From Kiloniella litopenaei (GTDB taxonomy: Bacteria; Pseudomonadota; Alphaproteobacteria; Kiloniellales; Kiloniellaceae): a stretch of DNA of 64,000 nt. The notes under the pieces were generated by a model. It was not told the origin of the DNA. It worked only from the letters and a program-made list of their open reading frames with translations, and searched no databases. Below, one piece after another: positions 40,084 through 48,395 of this stretch. Within the stretch, counting starts at the first letter, position 1. Each line of letters opens with the position of its first letter. The stretch spans positions 1 through 64,000 of the forward strand of contig NZ_LANI01000023.1 in the NCBI RefSeq assembly GCF_000982415.1, in the 5' to 3' direction. A program made the translations under genes and the position numbers.

Positions 40084-40856
40084 AGACACCTCTTTTCAAG
40101 CTGGAGCATTTAACAATCTGTCAACAGGGAACAGATCGCAAGCCGATTATTGATGATGTCAGTTTTTCTCTGGCACAAGGACAACACCTTGGTCTTATCG
40201 GACGGTCTGGCTGTGGAAAGTCAGTTACAAGTCACGCTATCATGGACATACTGCGTCCACCACTTTTCAGGAAACAAGGGCGAGCTATTCTACAAGGACA
40301 GGATATCTATACTCTTTCCGGGACAGAAAAACGTCGCGTCCGGGGCCAAGGCATTTTCTGTATTTTTCAAAGCCCGGGAAGCGCACTTCATCCTGCCCTG
40401 ACCATCAAGCAACAGATGATGGAGATATCAACGGTTATCGATCAGGATCAAGCCGCGACGTCAGATGTTATTGAATACGCCTTTGACCGTATGCAATTGC
40501 CGATACGATGTCTGGAACAGTATCCGCACCACCTCAGTGGTGGCATGAAACAGCGTGTTTTAATGGCGATGGCTCTTTTATTGAAACCACGATTTTTGAT
40601 CGCTGACGAACCCACAACGGGGTTGGATGTTTTAACGGAACGGGACGTTCTTGATGCAATGGAAATCATGCTGGAAGAAACCCAATCCGCCTGCCTGTTC
40701 ATCAGTCATGACATCAGAATTGTCAAACGTGTCTGTCCTGATCTTTTGGTCATGCAAAATGGCAAGATCGTTGATCGTTGTACAAGGGACGAGCTCACCT
40801 ATCGCGACCGCGCTGAAACCACCCGGGAAATTATTGATGCCATGGGGGTCGCCTAA
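40077..40856 (+). CDS. ABC importer ATP-binding protein (DppD/NikD family)
   Basis: The protein has 259 aa. Walker A is GRSGCGKS, the signature LSGGMKQR, Walker B FLIADEPTTGLD, with the switch His in FISHD. It lacks the extended C-terminal oligopeptide domain of longer DppD proteins, as seen for NikD. It overlaps the upstream permease and ends directly against the second ATPase. Confidence 0.92.
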   Translation: MVKTPLFKLEHLTICQQGTDRKPIIDDVSFSLAQGQHLGLIGRSGCGKSVTSHAIMDILRPPLFRKQGRAILQGQDIYTLSGTEKRRVRGQGIFCIFQSPGSALHPALTIKQQMMEISTVIDQDQAATSDVIEYAFDRMQLPIRCLEQYPHHLSGGMKQRVLMAMALLLKPRFLIADEPTTGLDVLTERDVLDAMEIMLEETQSACLFISHDIRIVKRVCPDLLVMQNGKIVDRCTRDELTYRDRAETTREIIDAMGVA

Positions 40857-41594
40857 ATGAGTTTTCAGGTCGATAATCTGTCCCTGTCACTTGGCAGCGA
40901 TAAAATCTTGCACGATATCTCGTTCACACTGGAACGTGGTCAGGTAACAGGATTATTGGGCCGATCCGGTTGCGGAAAATCCACCCTGGCCAAGGCAATG
41001 GTTGGCATCCATCAAGTTAACCAGCCCTGCCTGAAAATAGATGGCACGATATTTCAGCCCAGGTTCGGTAAAACCGGGCACAAGATCCAATATATGTGGC
41101 AAGATCCCCATATGGCGCTTAGTCCGTTTTTATCCGCTGTTCGCTCTGTCGAAGAAGCCATGGAAACACAAAAAGGAACGACAAAAACACTACGGTATGA
41201 AAAAGCGCAAGACCTGCTACATAAGGTTGGTCTCACCCCTTCTCTTATGCAAAAGCGGCCTCACGCCTTGTCCGGCGGTCAATGTCAACGCATCGCCCTG
41301 GCACGGGCTATCGCTGCCCAACCCGAATTTCTGATTTTGGATGAACCTTTTTCCGCACTGGATCTTGTGACACAAAAAAACATTATATCGCTATTGAGCA
41401 ACCTGCAGCAGCTTTATAATTTCGGCTTGATGATCATTTCCCATGATCTTCGAACACTCTGGCGATTGGCGGATAAGCTCATATTGATTGATCAGGGACG
41501 CATTATCGAAGACAGACCAACGTCTGATTTCATCCATACCCCTCGTCACGCCTTAACGAAAACATTTGCCAGCTTCGCTCTGTCTGAAACTTAG
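40857..41594 (+). CDS. ABC importer ATP-binding protein (DppF/NikE family)
   Basis: The protein has 245 aa. Walker A is GRSGCGKS, Q-loop IQYMWQDPHMAL, signature LSGGQCQR, Walker B FLILDEPFSALD, and IISHD. It is the second nucleotide-binding subunit and the last gene of the five-gene importer. The short length again fits NikE-type more than DppF. Confidence 0.92.
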   Translation: MSFQVDNLSLSLGSDKILHDISFTLERGQVTGLLGRSGCGKSTLAKAMVGIHQVNQPCLKIDGTIFQPRFGKTGHKIQYMWQDPHMALSPFLSAVRSVEEAMETQKGTTKTLRYEKAQDLLHKVGLTPSLMQKRPHALSGGQCQRIALARAIAAQPEFLILDEPFSALDLVTQKNIISLLSNLQQLYNFGLMIISHDLRTLWRLADKLILIDQGRIIEDRPTSDFIHTPRHALTKTFASFALSET

Positions 41595-41695
41595 GTTAAT
41601 TTTTACCCAAGGCGTGAAGAGAGAAGTGTCAAAACTTACACGACGAACGATCAAACAAGGTATTAGAAAGCGTTAAGCCAAGTGACTTTTCTTGC

Positions 41696-42661
41696 TTAGA
41701 AGTCACCGGACAGAATTGCTTCAACCTTTTCCTGCACAGACAAGGCATCGGCAAAACTTGCAATTGAACAGTCTTTGCCCTCGTACCAAGCGATAAGATT
41801 ATCCAGCCCGCGCATGTAACCATGTTGCCGCGCATCTTCGATCTCGGACAGTTCCCGCACCCAGGTGTCACCTGTCGTTGAATAGAGCTGATCCCACATG
41901 GTCAGGCGATAGGACTTTTTCTCTCCCCAAACCGTAAACTCAACAACATCGGGACCAACACCGCCCGCGCTAGCGTGAAAAGAAACAGGGATATTATCGC
42001 AAGCAAGCTGGGCCTGTACATTTGTCTCGCAGGAAACATCATCTTCCGGATAAATCGCGCAGGTATTCAAAAGCTCGGCAGTACCCAAAAGACGTTCGGT
42101 CAGGTAAATGAAATGTGATCCCACTTCGCGCACAAAACCGCCTTCTGCGCGCTGTGACAACCAGGTCGCATCCTGTTGCCAGTCCCGAGGCCAAGGGGCA
42201 AAATGAAGACGAATATCGACAGAGTTGATCTTGCCCAGCTTACCAGCATCAATCTCAACTTTCATCAGGTCAGCGGCCTGAGAATTGGCAAGCGGATAAT
42301 TAACGGCATTTAAAACAGCTTTTTCCTTAAAGGCCGCAACCATTTCCTGTGATTGCTCAACGTCGATTCCCAATGGTTTCTCACAAAAGACTGCTTTTTC
42401 TGCCGCCGCAGCAGCCAAGGCATACTCACGGTGGGACGCTGGAGGGCTGGCAATATATACCACATCAACATGCGGGTGCTTGATGACTTCTTCGACAGTT
42501 CCAACGACTTCCAAAGCCGGATAGTTTATCCGAGCATCGGACCGCGCAACATCACTGGGGTCCCAGGCAGCAGCCAAATTAAATTCACCATGCACAGACA
42601 TATTAGTCAGCATACGGTTCCCCATAATGCCCAAACCAATAAAACCAATCCCCAACGCCAT
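41696..42661 (-). CDS. Gfo/Idh/MocA-family oxidoreductase
   Basis: The protein has 321 aa from ATG 42661 (MALGIGFIGLGIMGNRM), with GAGAA upstream; a longer frame to 42712 lacks family support. The Rossmann fingerprint is GFIGLGIMGNRM, followed by VYIASPPASHREYALAA and CEKPLG, with a C-terminal GFO/IDH domain (EVGSHFIYLTERLLG). It is an NAD(P)-dependent sugar, inositol or amino-acid-derivative dehydrogenase; the substrate is unknown. Upstream lies a TTGGTTTGACCA operator-like site in the 65-bp repeat. Confidence 0.88.
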   Translation of the reverse strand: MALGIGFIGLGIMGNRMLTNMSVHGEFNLAAAWDPSDVARSDARINYPALEVVGTVEEVIKHPHVDVVYIASPPASHREYALAAAAAEKAVFCEKPLGIDVEQSQEMVAAFKEKAVLNAVNYPLANSQAADLMKVEIDAGKLGKINSVDIRLHFAPWPRDWQQDATWLSQRAEGGFVREVGSHFIYLTERLLGTAELLNTCAIYPEDDVSCETNVQAQLACDNIPVSFHASAGGVGPDVVEFTVWGEKKSYRLTMWDQLYSTTGDTWVRELSEIEDARQHGYMRGLDNLIAWYEGKDCSIASFADALSVQEKVEAILSGDF

Positions 42662-42717
42662 TTCTCTATCCCGCCTGTATTTTCGAACCCAAAGAGTTAA
42701 TTCGCCCCCCAAGAGTC

Positions 42718-42783
42718 CATTTTGAAAGAAGACAGATAATGCGTTACAAAAATTGGTTTGACCAGTTTTAAGTTTGTTAAATT
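42718..42783 (+). repeat. 65-bp direct repeat, copy 1
   Basis: This nearly matches 49309-49375, with only a few changes. It includes CAGATAATGCGT and the operator-like core TTGGTTTGACCA. It lies just upstream of the Gfo/Idh gene and downstream of the amine-module terminator. Confidence 0.85.
42753..42767. promoter_or_regulatory. FadR/UxuR-like operator TTGGTTTGACCAG upstream of the Gfo/Idh gene
   Basis: The half-sites TGGT/ACCA around a three-base centre follow the TNGTNNNACNA rule of FadR-type GntR regulators. It lies about 95 bp ahead of the Gfo/Idh ATG. A near-identical core occurs at 49351 and at 61050. Confidence 0.5.
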
Positions 42784-42843
42784 ATTCGTGACAGGAAAAA
42801 CTGCAGTTTTATTGCTTTCACAAAATGGTTCTTTCAAGGAGGC

Positions 42844-42878
42844 AAAAAAAAAGGGGATGGCGCAAATACGCCCTCCCC
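42844..42878 (-). terminator. Terminator of the amine-module operon
   Basis: On the minus strand the hairpin GGGGAGGGCG / CGCCATCCCC (one mismatch) is followed by a T-run of nine. It lies 54 bp past the aldehyde dehydrogenase stop and closes the GS-like to ALDH operon. Confidence 0.8.
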
Positions 42879-42931
42879 AAGGTTTCCCATCCCTGAGGGG
42901 GTCCTCAAGGGGGGGGGACAAAGGACCGGCC

Positions 42932-44305
42932 CTAATTAATTGAGTAGGATTTTGGGCGTGTCACTTGATGAAACCCCAGCTCGGACAAAGAACAGCCCCG
43001 ACCAGAATTCTTTACACCAACCCAGGCCAATGCAGGATCCAGATAATCACAACGGTTAACAAACACCGTTCCGGCTTGCACAGCCCGAGCCAGCTCAGCT
43101 GATACCGTTTTGTCCGTTGACCAAATTGAAGCAGACAGGCCAAACTGGCTGTCATTCATAGCACGCACGGCTTCTTCGTCGCTATCCACTGGCATAATGC
43201 CGACAACAGGGCCAAAAGTTTCCTCTGTCATCACCGGCATATGGTGATTCACAGTTATCAATGTCGTTGCTGGTAGGTAGAGCGAAGAGTTATCTGGTTC
43301 ATTTATCCCTGTAACAATTTCTGCGCCTGCAGAAATCGCTTCTGCAATTTGCTTGCGAATACCATCTGCTGCCGACGCTGAAACAACAGGTCCCAGTGTA
43401 GTTTCACTCTTGAACGGGTTCCCCAGAATTTGTGTTTTGCGTGTCTCATCCTTAAATCTGGTGACAAATTTATCAAACAGACTTCGCGCAACATAGATCC
43501 GTTCAATTGAACAACAACTTTGGCCACTATTAAAGAATGCACCATCAACCAAAGAAGCAACGGTATGGTCCAGATCGGCATCTGCTCTTACATACGCCGG
43601 ATCTTTCCCCCCCAGCTCCAGTGTGACTGGCAAAAATTTTCCTGCCGCTGTCGTTTCAATAGCCTTGCCCCCCCTTACTGACCCAGTGAACGCAATAAAA
43701 TTGACCGACATTTGCGTGATCCATTGAGCCACTTGATGATGAGTAGCCAAAACCGACTGAAAAACGCCTTCTGGCAATCCGGCCGCCCGCAAGGCCTGGT
43801 GAATGCGCTCACCACAAAGCGCGGTTTGACCCGCAGGTTTTAAAATTACAGTATTCCCCGCCAAAAGTGCCGGTACAATTGTATTTATCGCGGTAAGGAA
43901 TGGATAGTTCCAGGGAGCTATAACCAGACACACGCCGTGTGGAACCCGATCAATATAACGGGTTGAATTCTCACTCTCGATCTCAAGAGGATGCAATCCC
44001 TTTTGCGCCTTAGACACCATATAACGAGCGCGTTCCTCTAGCCCCAGCAATTCTTTTCCTGAGAAAGAAACCGGCCGCCCCATTTGCCAAGTAAGTTCTG
44101 ATGCAATTTCATCCGACTTACGAAGCAGTTCATCAATAAACCGTTCACAGATGATTACCCTGTCCCGTAACGGTGTTGCCTGCCATGCCCCTTGTACCGA
44201 TTGCGCTTTTATTATCGTTTCTGCCGCATCTTCATCGGTCAAATATGCAATGCACTTGAACTCAGAACCATCGACAGGAGAAATAAGCTTAAAATCAGTA
44301 TTCAT
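42932..44305 (-). CDS. NAD(P)-dependent aldehyde dehydrogenase
   Basis: The protein has 457 aa. The ALDH core is visible: VIAPWNYPFLTAINTIVPALLAGNTVILKPA, FTGSVRGGKAIE, the catalytic Glu in LELGGKDPAYV and the catalytic Cys in FFNSGQSCCSIERIYV, then EETFGPVVGI. It is the last gene of the operon, coupled to the decarboxylase by ATGA. In a gamma-glutamyl amine route it would oxidise the aldehyde formed from the amine; the exact aldehyde is inferred only. Confidence 0.93.
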   Translation of the reverse strand: MNTDFKLISPVDGSEFKCIAYLTDEDAAETIIKAQSVQGAWQATPLRDRVIICERFIDELLRKSDEIASELTWQMGRPVSFSGKELLGLEERARYMVSKAQKGLHPLEIESENSTRYIDRVPHGVCLVIAPWNYPFLTAINTIVPALLAGNTVILKPAGQTALCGERIHQALRAAGLPEGVFQSVLATHHQVAQWITQMSVNFIAFTGSVRGGKAIETTAAGKFLPVTLELGGKDPAYVRADADLDHTVASLVDGAFFNSGQSCCSIERIYVARSLFDKFVTRFKDETRKTQILGNPFKSETTLGPVVSASAADGIRKQIAEAISAGAEIVTGINEPDNSSLYLPATTLITVNHHMPVMTEETFGPVVGIMPVDSDEEAVRAMNDSQFGLSASIWSTDKTVSAELARAVQAGTVFVNRCDYLDPALAWVGVKNSGRGCSLSELGFHQVTRPKSYSIN

Positions 44306-45639
44306 GATGCCGCCTCTTCAAGAGAGACTGCAAAATCTGAAACATGTTTCTCATTCAATTTGGGGGATAAAAGTACAGTTCGAAGATACATCTGGTCACG
44401 CCATTGCGAAACGCTTGTCCAAAGACCACCCTCTCGCGTCAGGTTTTTCTGAATCTCAATTGCATCCAGCTTGCCACCCGGACGAATGACCTGAAGATTA
44501 AGGTCAGGAACATGCGCCGGAGCTACTGTCTTACAATCCAGCAAGCACTTGTAAAAATTCTGCGTCAGAGCGATGGATGCATCAATCTGTTGGCCAATGA
44601 CATCTGTTCCCAGCGCTTGTAACAAAGTCCACAAAACCACGGCATCAGCCGGCCTGCTACCTTGAAGCCCCCAGAAACCTCTGTGGGTCTCACCTGAAAT
44701 CGAATAGGGCATGCTCACACCCAGCTTCCTGTCGAAATCATCTTTTCCGGAAATAAGTACGGCGGCAGAAACCCGTGGGACATACATCCATTTTTGTGGA
44801 CCGACAACAACCGAATTGGCCCCGCTAAGACCAGCCAAAAGTTTCCGATGTGATTTAGAAAACATCAGCGCCCCACCATAAATGGCATCAACATGATGCC
44901 ATGCACCGTACTTCTGACAAAGGCTGGAAATCCCAGAAATATCATCCACAGACCCGTGGATAGTTGTCCCCAACACACTCGTAACAACACAGTGTGCAGA
45001 ACCGGCTTTACCACTTAGCGATTGATCAAGGGCATCAATATCAATTGCCCCGGCATCATTGCATTTGATCAAAGATATCTGGCTTTTTGGAATTCCTAAA
45101 ATTGCAGCCGCTTTCTTTAGCGAGGCATGTCCGGACTCAGGTAACAGCATATGTACATTGGTTCGTTCAACACCCCCATCATAACCTCCAACAGCGCAAA
45201 AGAGAGCTGTTAGATTGGCGATAGATCCGCCACTTGCCCATGTCCCCCCCCAATCGCTCCCCAGATTAAGTCGATCAAGGAACAATTCGATCAGGCTTTC
45301 TTCAATATTACTTGCGAAGGGCGAAAGCTCTCGGAACAACATGTTCTGATTAAGAGCCGAAACAATCGTTTGTGTCAAAACTGCATAAGGATGAGGCGCC
45401 GTATCCATGTGCCCTGACATCAGTGGAGAATCCAGCCTTGTGGCATTTTCAAGAATAAGGTGCCAAAGCTTTGGCAAAGCCCCGGCACCTTCTCCAACGG
45501 ATGGCACAAGAGGGAGTAGATCCACCCCGCCGGGCATCGGGCGAACTGCATGAAACAAGCTTTGCAGGATGCCACCAACCTCCTCGGCCAGATCACGCAG
45601 CTCAATATTCGACGGAAGGAAACTTGTGTCATTCGTCAT
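44302..45639 (-). CDS. Group II PLP-dependent amino acid decarboxylase
   Basis: The protein has 445 aa from ATG 45639; a TTG at 45660 overlaps the upstream stop. The fold is that of GAD/DDC decarboxylases: GTWASGGSIANLTAL, HASLKKAAAILGI, WHHVDAIYGG (cofactor Asp) and VVGPQKWMYVPR (Schiff-base Lys). The usual DPHK has become GPQK: the His before Lys is Gln and the Asp is Gly. The substrate could be an aromatic or acidic amino acid, making the amine passed to the GS-like ligase. Some such proteins act as amine oxidases or aldehyde synthases, so this is open. Confidence 0.8.
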   Translation of the reverse strand: MTNDTSFLPSNIELRDLAEEVGGILQSLFHAVRPMPGGVDLLPLVPSVGEGAGALPKLWHLILENATRLDSPLMSGHMDTAPHPYAVLTQTIVSALNQNMLFRELSPFASNIEESLIELFLDRLNLGSDWGGTWASGGSIANLTALFCAVGGYDGGVERTNVHMLLPESGHASLKKAAAILGIPKSQISLIKCNDAGAIDIDALDQSLSGKAGSAHCVVTSVLGTTIHGSVDDISGISSLCQKYGAWHHVDAIYGGALMFSKSHRKLLAGLSGANSVVVGPQKWMYVPRVSAAVLISGKDDFDRKLGVSMPYSISGETHRGFWGLQGSRPADAVVLWTLLQALGTDVIGQQIDASIALTQNFYKCLLDCKTVAPAHVPDLNLQVIRPGGKLDAIEIQKNLTREGGLWTSVSQWRDQMYLRTVLLSPKLNEKHVSDFAVSLEEAAS

Positions 45640-45656
45640 CTTATAAATTCCGTTGT

Positions 45657-46079
45657 TCAAGCAGTGCTAAACTGCGTTTCATCGACGTCATCACCTGCAT
45701 TCCAGCTGGATTGCCAGGCGTGTTGTTCACAGACCAGACCTTCGCGAAAATAGAAATACTCTATCCCACGTTCGAAAACAGTTTTCCCGGTATCGGGGTC
45801 GGTGTATTTGCTGTCCCAGGTTGTAACAATGCAATCGTTCGTATGAGCAATGTACTTTTTGTCTATCTGTAAATCAGTCGCGAACGAAAACCACTTCCCT
45901 GGTCTTTCCCGTAAAGCGTCACCAGACTGCACCTGATTCGCCCCCCAATGAAGTACAGCATCATCTGTATATCCCTTTGAAGCCGCGTCCCCATCATGTG
46001 CTTTCCATATGGCTTCCAAATCTTTAACCCACTGTTTGGGGTCTTTGGGCAAATGGGATTGTTCTGTCACATTTGACAC
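45657..46079 (-). CDS. SnoaL/NTF2-like protein
   Basis: The protein has 140 aa from GTG 46079 with AAGGAG. The NTF2-like pattern WVKDLEAIWKAHDGDAASKGYTDDAVLHWG, WFSFATDLQIDKKYIAHTNDCIVTTWDSKY, then GIEYFYFREGLVCEQHAWQSSW gives a small cone-shaped alpha+beta barrel. It may be an enzyme or a binding subunit; small NTF2-like proteins also serve in ring-hydroxylating oxygenases, but no partner is here. It is the second gene of the operon. Confidence 0.7.
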   Translation of the reverse strand: MSNVTEQSHLPKDPKQWVKDLEAIWKAHDGDAASKGYTDDAVLHWGANQVQSGDALRERPGKWFSFATDLQIDKKYIAHTNDCIVTTWDSKYTDPDTGKTVFERGIEYFYFREGLVCEQHAWQSSWNAGDDVDETQFSTA

Positions 46080-46103
46080 GATATTTCTCCTTGTTGTTAT
46101 TGG

Positions 46104-47456
46104 CTAGATATCAAGTAACAGCATACGCCGTTCGTAATCTGTCACAGCTGTACGTGCCGCCAGAACAGTCTGGCGCCCATAATTGGCATAGTGTTGCTGA
46201 AATGTTTCTCCAAACATTTTCCTGACAAAAGACGAGTTCGTGAATGCTTCCACCGCCTCGTCCAGTGTTTGTGGTAAGCGGGGAGCATCCGCCCCTTCGT
46301 AAGCATTACCAACAACAGGATCCCCAAGTGGCTCCAGCCTGTCTTCAATCCCCTTGATGCCCGCCGCGAGCATTGCTGAATAAGCGAGGTAGGGATTAAC
46401 ATCGGCACCCGGGATACGGTTTTCGATCCGTCTGGCATTGCCGCTGCCAACCAAACGAAAAGCGACCGTTCGATTATCTTCCCCCCAAGTGACGGTATCT
46501 GGTGCAAAGGTTCCTGGACGCAACCTTTTGTATGAATTTGTGTTCGGCGCAAAAAACAGGAACACATCACGTACAAAATGTGTCATCCCAGCTAAAAAAT
46601 GTCGCATGATATCAGACGATTCACTACCGTCCGAACCCGATGAAAATGCCGATTTCCCGGCCTCATCTTCCAGTGACATATGTATATGACAGGAACTGCC
46701 CCCAAGCGTGTGATCAAGTTTGGCCATAAACGACGCAACAAGCCCCTGTTGCAGTGCGATTTCTTTTGCAGCATATTTAAGAAGCATATGGTCATCTGCT
46801 GCCTTGATAGCCTCTGCGTATTTTAATATGACTTCAACCTGACTGGCTGAATATTCTGCCTTGAACATCTCGACAGCAACACCCGCGGCTTCAAGGTGAG
46901 TCCTCAAGGGGCCAAGGTAATGCTCGTCTTCCGACGTACGCATTAATGTCTCTGGATGTAATGTCTGATGTTTTCCCTTAAGGTTTACGAACCCTTTTTC
47001 AAAGACGCTGTCCGGCGTTTCTTTCAGAATGTAAAACTCCAGTTCAGAAACGAAATTTGCCTTTAGGCCCAATCCATGAAGACGTTCATTCATACTCTTG
47101 AGCAATGTTCGTGGTCCAACATTGACCTCTGTACCATCTGCATCAATAACATCCCCCATGACAAATGCTGTTTTTTCAAACCACGGGTAAAGTGTAAGGG
47201 TCGACATATCCGGGCGCACCAGCATATTCGGATATCCGTTCTCCCAACTAGAGAGTTCATACCCTTCATCCAGCGAATGGTCGTGCCCCCAGGTCAGAAC
47301 AACTGAACAAGTTCCGACACCGTTCTTCCCTGCCTCGATAAAATGCCGAGCGGTCATACGTTTCGCGACAAGGCGGCCTTGCATATCAGGTGTTGCAACG
47401 ATCACAGTTTCTATTTCATTGGCCTTAACCAGACCTTCCAGTTCCTCGAGTTGCAT
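46104..47456 (-). CDS. Glutamine-synthetase-family gamma-glutamyl-amine ligase (PuuA-like)
   Basis: The protein has 450 aa from ATG 47456 with a strong GGAGGG. GS catalytic marks: VSELEFYILKE, GGSSCHIHMSL, NSYKRLRPGTFAPDTVTWGEDNRTVAFRLVG and RIENRIPGADVNPYLAYSAMLAAG. Length and motifs fit the PuuA/GlnT branch that joins glutamate to an amine with ATP, rather than GlnA. It leads the operon GS-like, SnoaL-like, decarboxylase, ALDH, and is divergent from the FadR-type regulator. The amine is not known. Confidence 0.85.
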   Translation of the reverse strand: MQLEELEGLVKANEIETVIVATPDMQGRLVAKRMTARHFIEAGKNGVGTCSVVLTWGHDHSLDEGYELSSWENGYPNMLVRPDMSTLTLYPWFEKTAFVMGDVIDADGTEVNVGPRTLLKSMNERLHGLGLKANFVSELEFYILKETPDSVFEKGFVNLKGKHQTLHPETLMRTSEDEHYLGPLRTHLEAAGVAVEMFKAEYSASQVEVILKYAEAIKAADDHMLLKYAAKEIALQQGLVASFMAKLDHTLGGSSCHIHMSLEDEAGKSAFSSGSDGSESSDIMRHFLAGMTHFVRDVFLFFAPNTNSYKRLRPGTFAPDTVTWGEDNRTVAFRLVGSGNARRIENRIPGADVNPYLAYSAMLAAGIKGIEDRLEPLGDPVVGNAYEGADAPRLPQTLDEAVEAFTNSSFVRKMFGETFQQHYANYGRQTVLAARTAVTDYERRMLLLDI

Positions 47457-47509
47457 TTGCCCTCCTCGCGAAATATTATAAGGTTTACGAATGTTATATG
47501 GTCTACTAA

Positions 47510-47529
47510 AAGGTATAAAAACATACCTT
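47510..47529. promoter_or_regulatory. Operator AAGGTAT-N6-ATACCTT, copy 1
   Basis: A perfect 7-6-7 inverted repeat lies between the divergent GS-like operon and the FadR-type regulator gene. A second copy with core GGTAT-N6-ATACC is at 48362. The likely binder is the regulator encoded at 47571. Confidence 0.75.
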
Positions 47530-47570
47530 AAATAACCCGTCAAGCTGAAATGTGCGTCAGGAGTTCATAG

Positions 47571-48332
47571 ATGAATAAACACAAACCTGAGGAAGCCAGC
47601 CGAAAGGAATCTTTCGCACAGACCATACTCGTCAAACGAACGCCCGGGGCAGCAAATCTCTTTGAAGAAACTGTAGGGCGACTTGGAAAGTCGATAAAAC
47701 TCGGTCTGGTGTCCCCTGGTGAACAACTCCCTCCTGAACGAGAGCTTTCAGAAATGATGGGCATAAGCCGTACCACGGTCAGATCCGCTATTCAGGTACT
47801 TGTAGAGGGCGGTTTTCTAACAGTGAAACGCGGACGCGGCGGGGGAACATTCGTTGCAGAAAAACCACCCCAGTGGTCATTAGAAACTTCTCTGGATTCG
47901 CCAGAGTGGGATGAAGTACAGGTTAAACACTTTCTGGATAAGCGTTTTATTATAGAAACAGGCGTCTGCGAGCTCGTTTGCACACGCATTGATGACACTG
48001 GCATTCGTGCTCTTCGTGAAAAGGTAGGAGAGATGACCGAACTCGTTGGTGACTTCACCGCTTTTCGCGCCAGTGACATCCAGTTCCACATTCTTTTGGG
48101 GGAATTAACCGGAAATTCCGAACTTGTTCAAATGTGCATCGACACACAATCAGAACTAGATGAACTCCTGAATCTCCTCCCCCCCAGCAAGGAAGCGCTT
48201 TTGAATTCCAACCAGCAACATGCCGATATTGTCGCAAGAATTGCAAAGGGCGACGCCGTTGGCGCACGACAGGCTATGGGACTACATGTCTCTGGTACCA
48301 CCTCATTCCTCGGCGGTCTCCTCCCCCGATAA
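47571..48332 (+). CDS. FadR-type GntR transcriptional regulator
   Basis: The protein has 253 aa. The winged helix at about residues 25-105 contains GEQLPPERELSEMMGISRTTVRSAIQVLVEGGFLTVKRGRGGGTFVAE. An FCD ligand domain follows, with the pattern ETGVCELVCTRI, FHILLGELTGN and HADIVARIAKGDAVGARQAMGLH (metal-binding His). It probably controls its own promoter, the GS-like operon and the amidotransferase, because inverted repeats of one sequence sit at each. The inducer may be the amine or its gamma-glutamyl form. Confidence 0.9.
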   Translation: MNKHKPEEASRKESFAQTILVKRTPGAANLFEETVGRLGKSIKLGLVSPGEQLPPERELSEMMGISRTTVRSAIQVLVEGGFLTVKRGRGGGTFVAEKPPQWSLETSLDSPEWDEVQVKHFLDKRFIIETGVCELVCTRIDDTGIRALREKVGEMTELVGDFTAFRASDIQFHILLGELTGNSELVQMCIDTQSELDELLNLLPPSKEALLNSNQQHADIVARIAKGDAVGARQAMGLHVSGTTSFLGGLLPR

Positions 48333-48361
48333 AATACTAAAGGTTGCCACTTCCAATAAAA

Positions 48362-48377
48362 GGTATTATATCATACC
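48362..48377. promoter_or_regulatory. Operator GGTAT-N6-ATACC, copy 2
   Basis: An inverted repeat with the same half-sites and spacer length as the site at 47510, located about 20 bp ahead of the amidotransferase ATG and directly before its AAGGAGAT ribosome site. Confidence 0.7.
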
Positions 48378-48395
48378 ATAAAAGGAGATAATGGT

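Noticed and set aside
42797-42810. Palindrome AAAACTGCAGTTTT
   Set aside because: Symmetric but AT-rich, not repeated at 49.3 kb and without a fitting T-run; not enough to call an operator or terminator.
46142-46576. A 144-codon minus-strand frame inside the GS-like gene
   Set aside because: It overlaps the well-supported glutamine-synthetase-family frame and has no recognisable domain.
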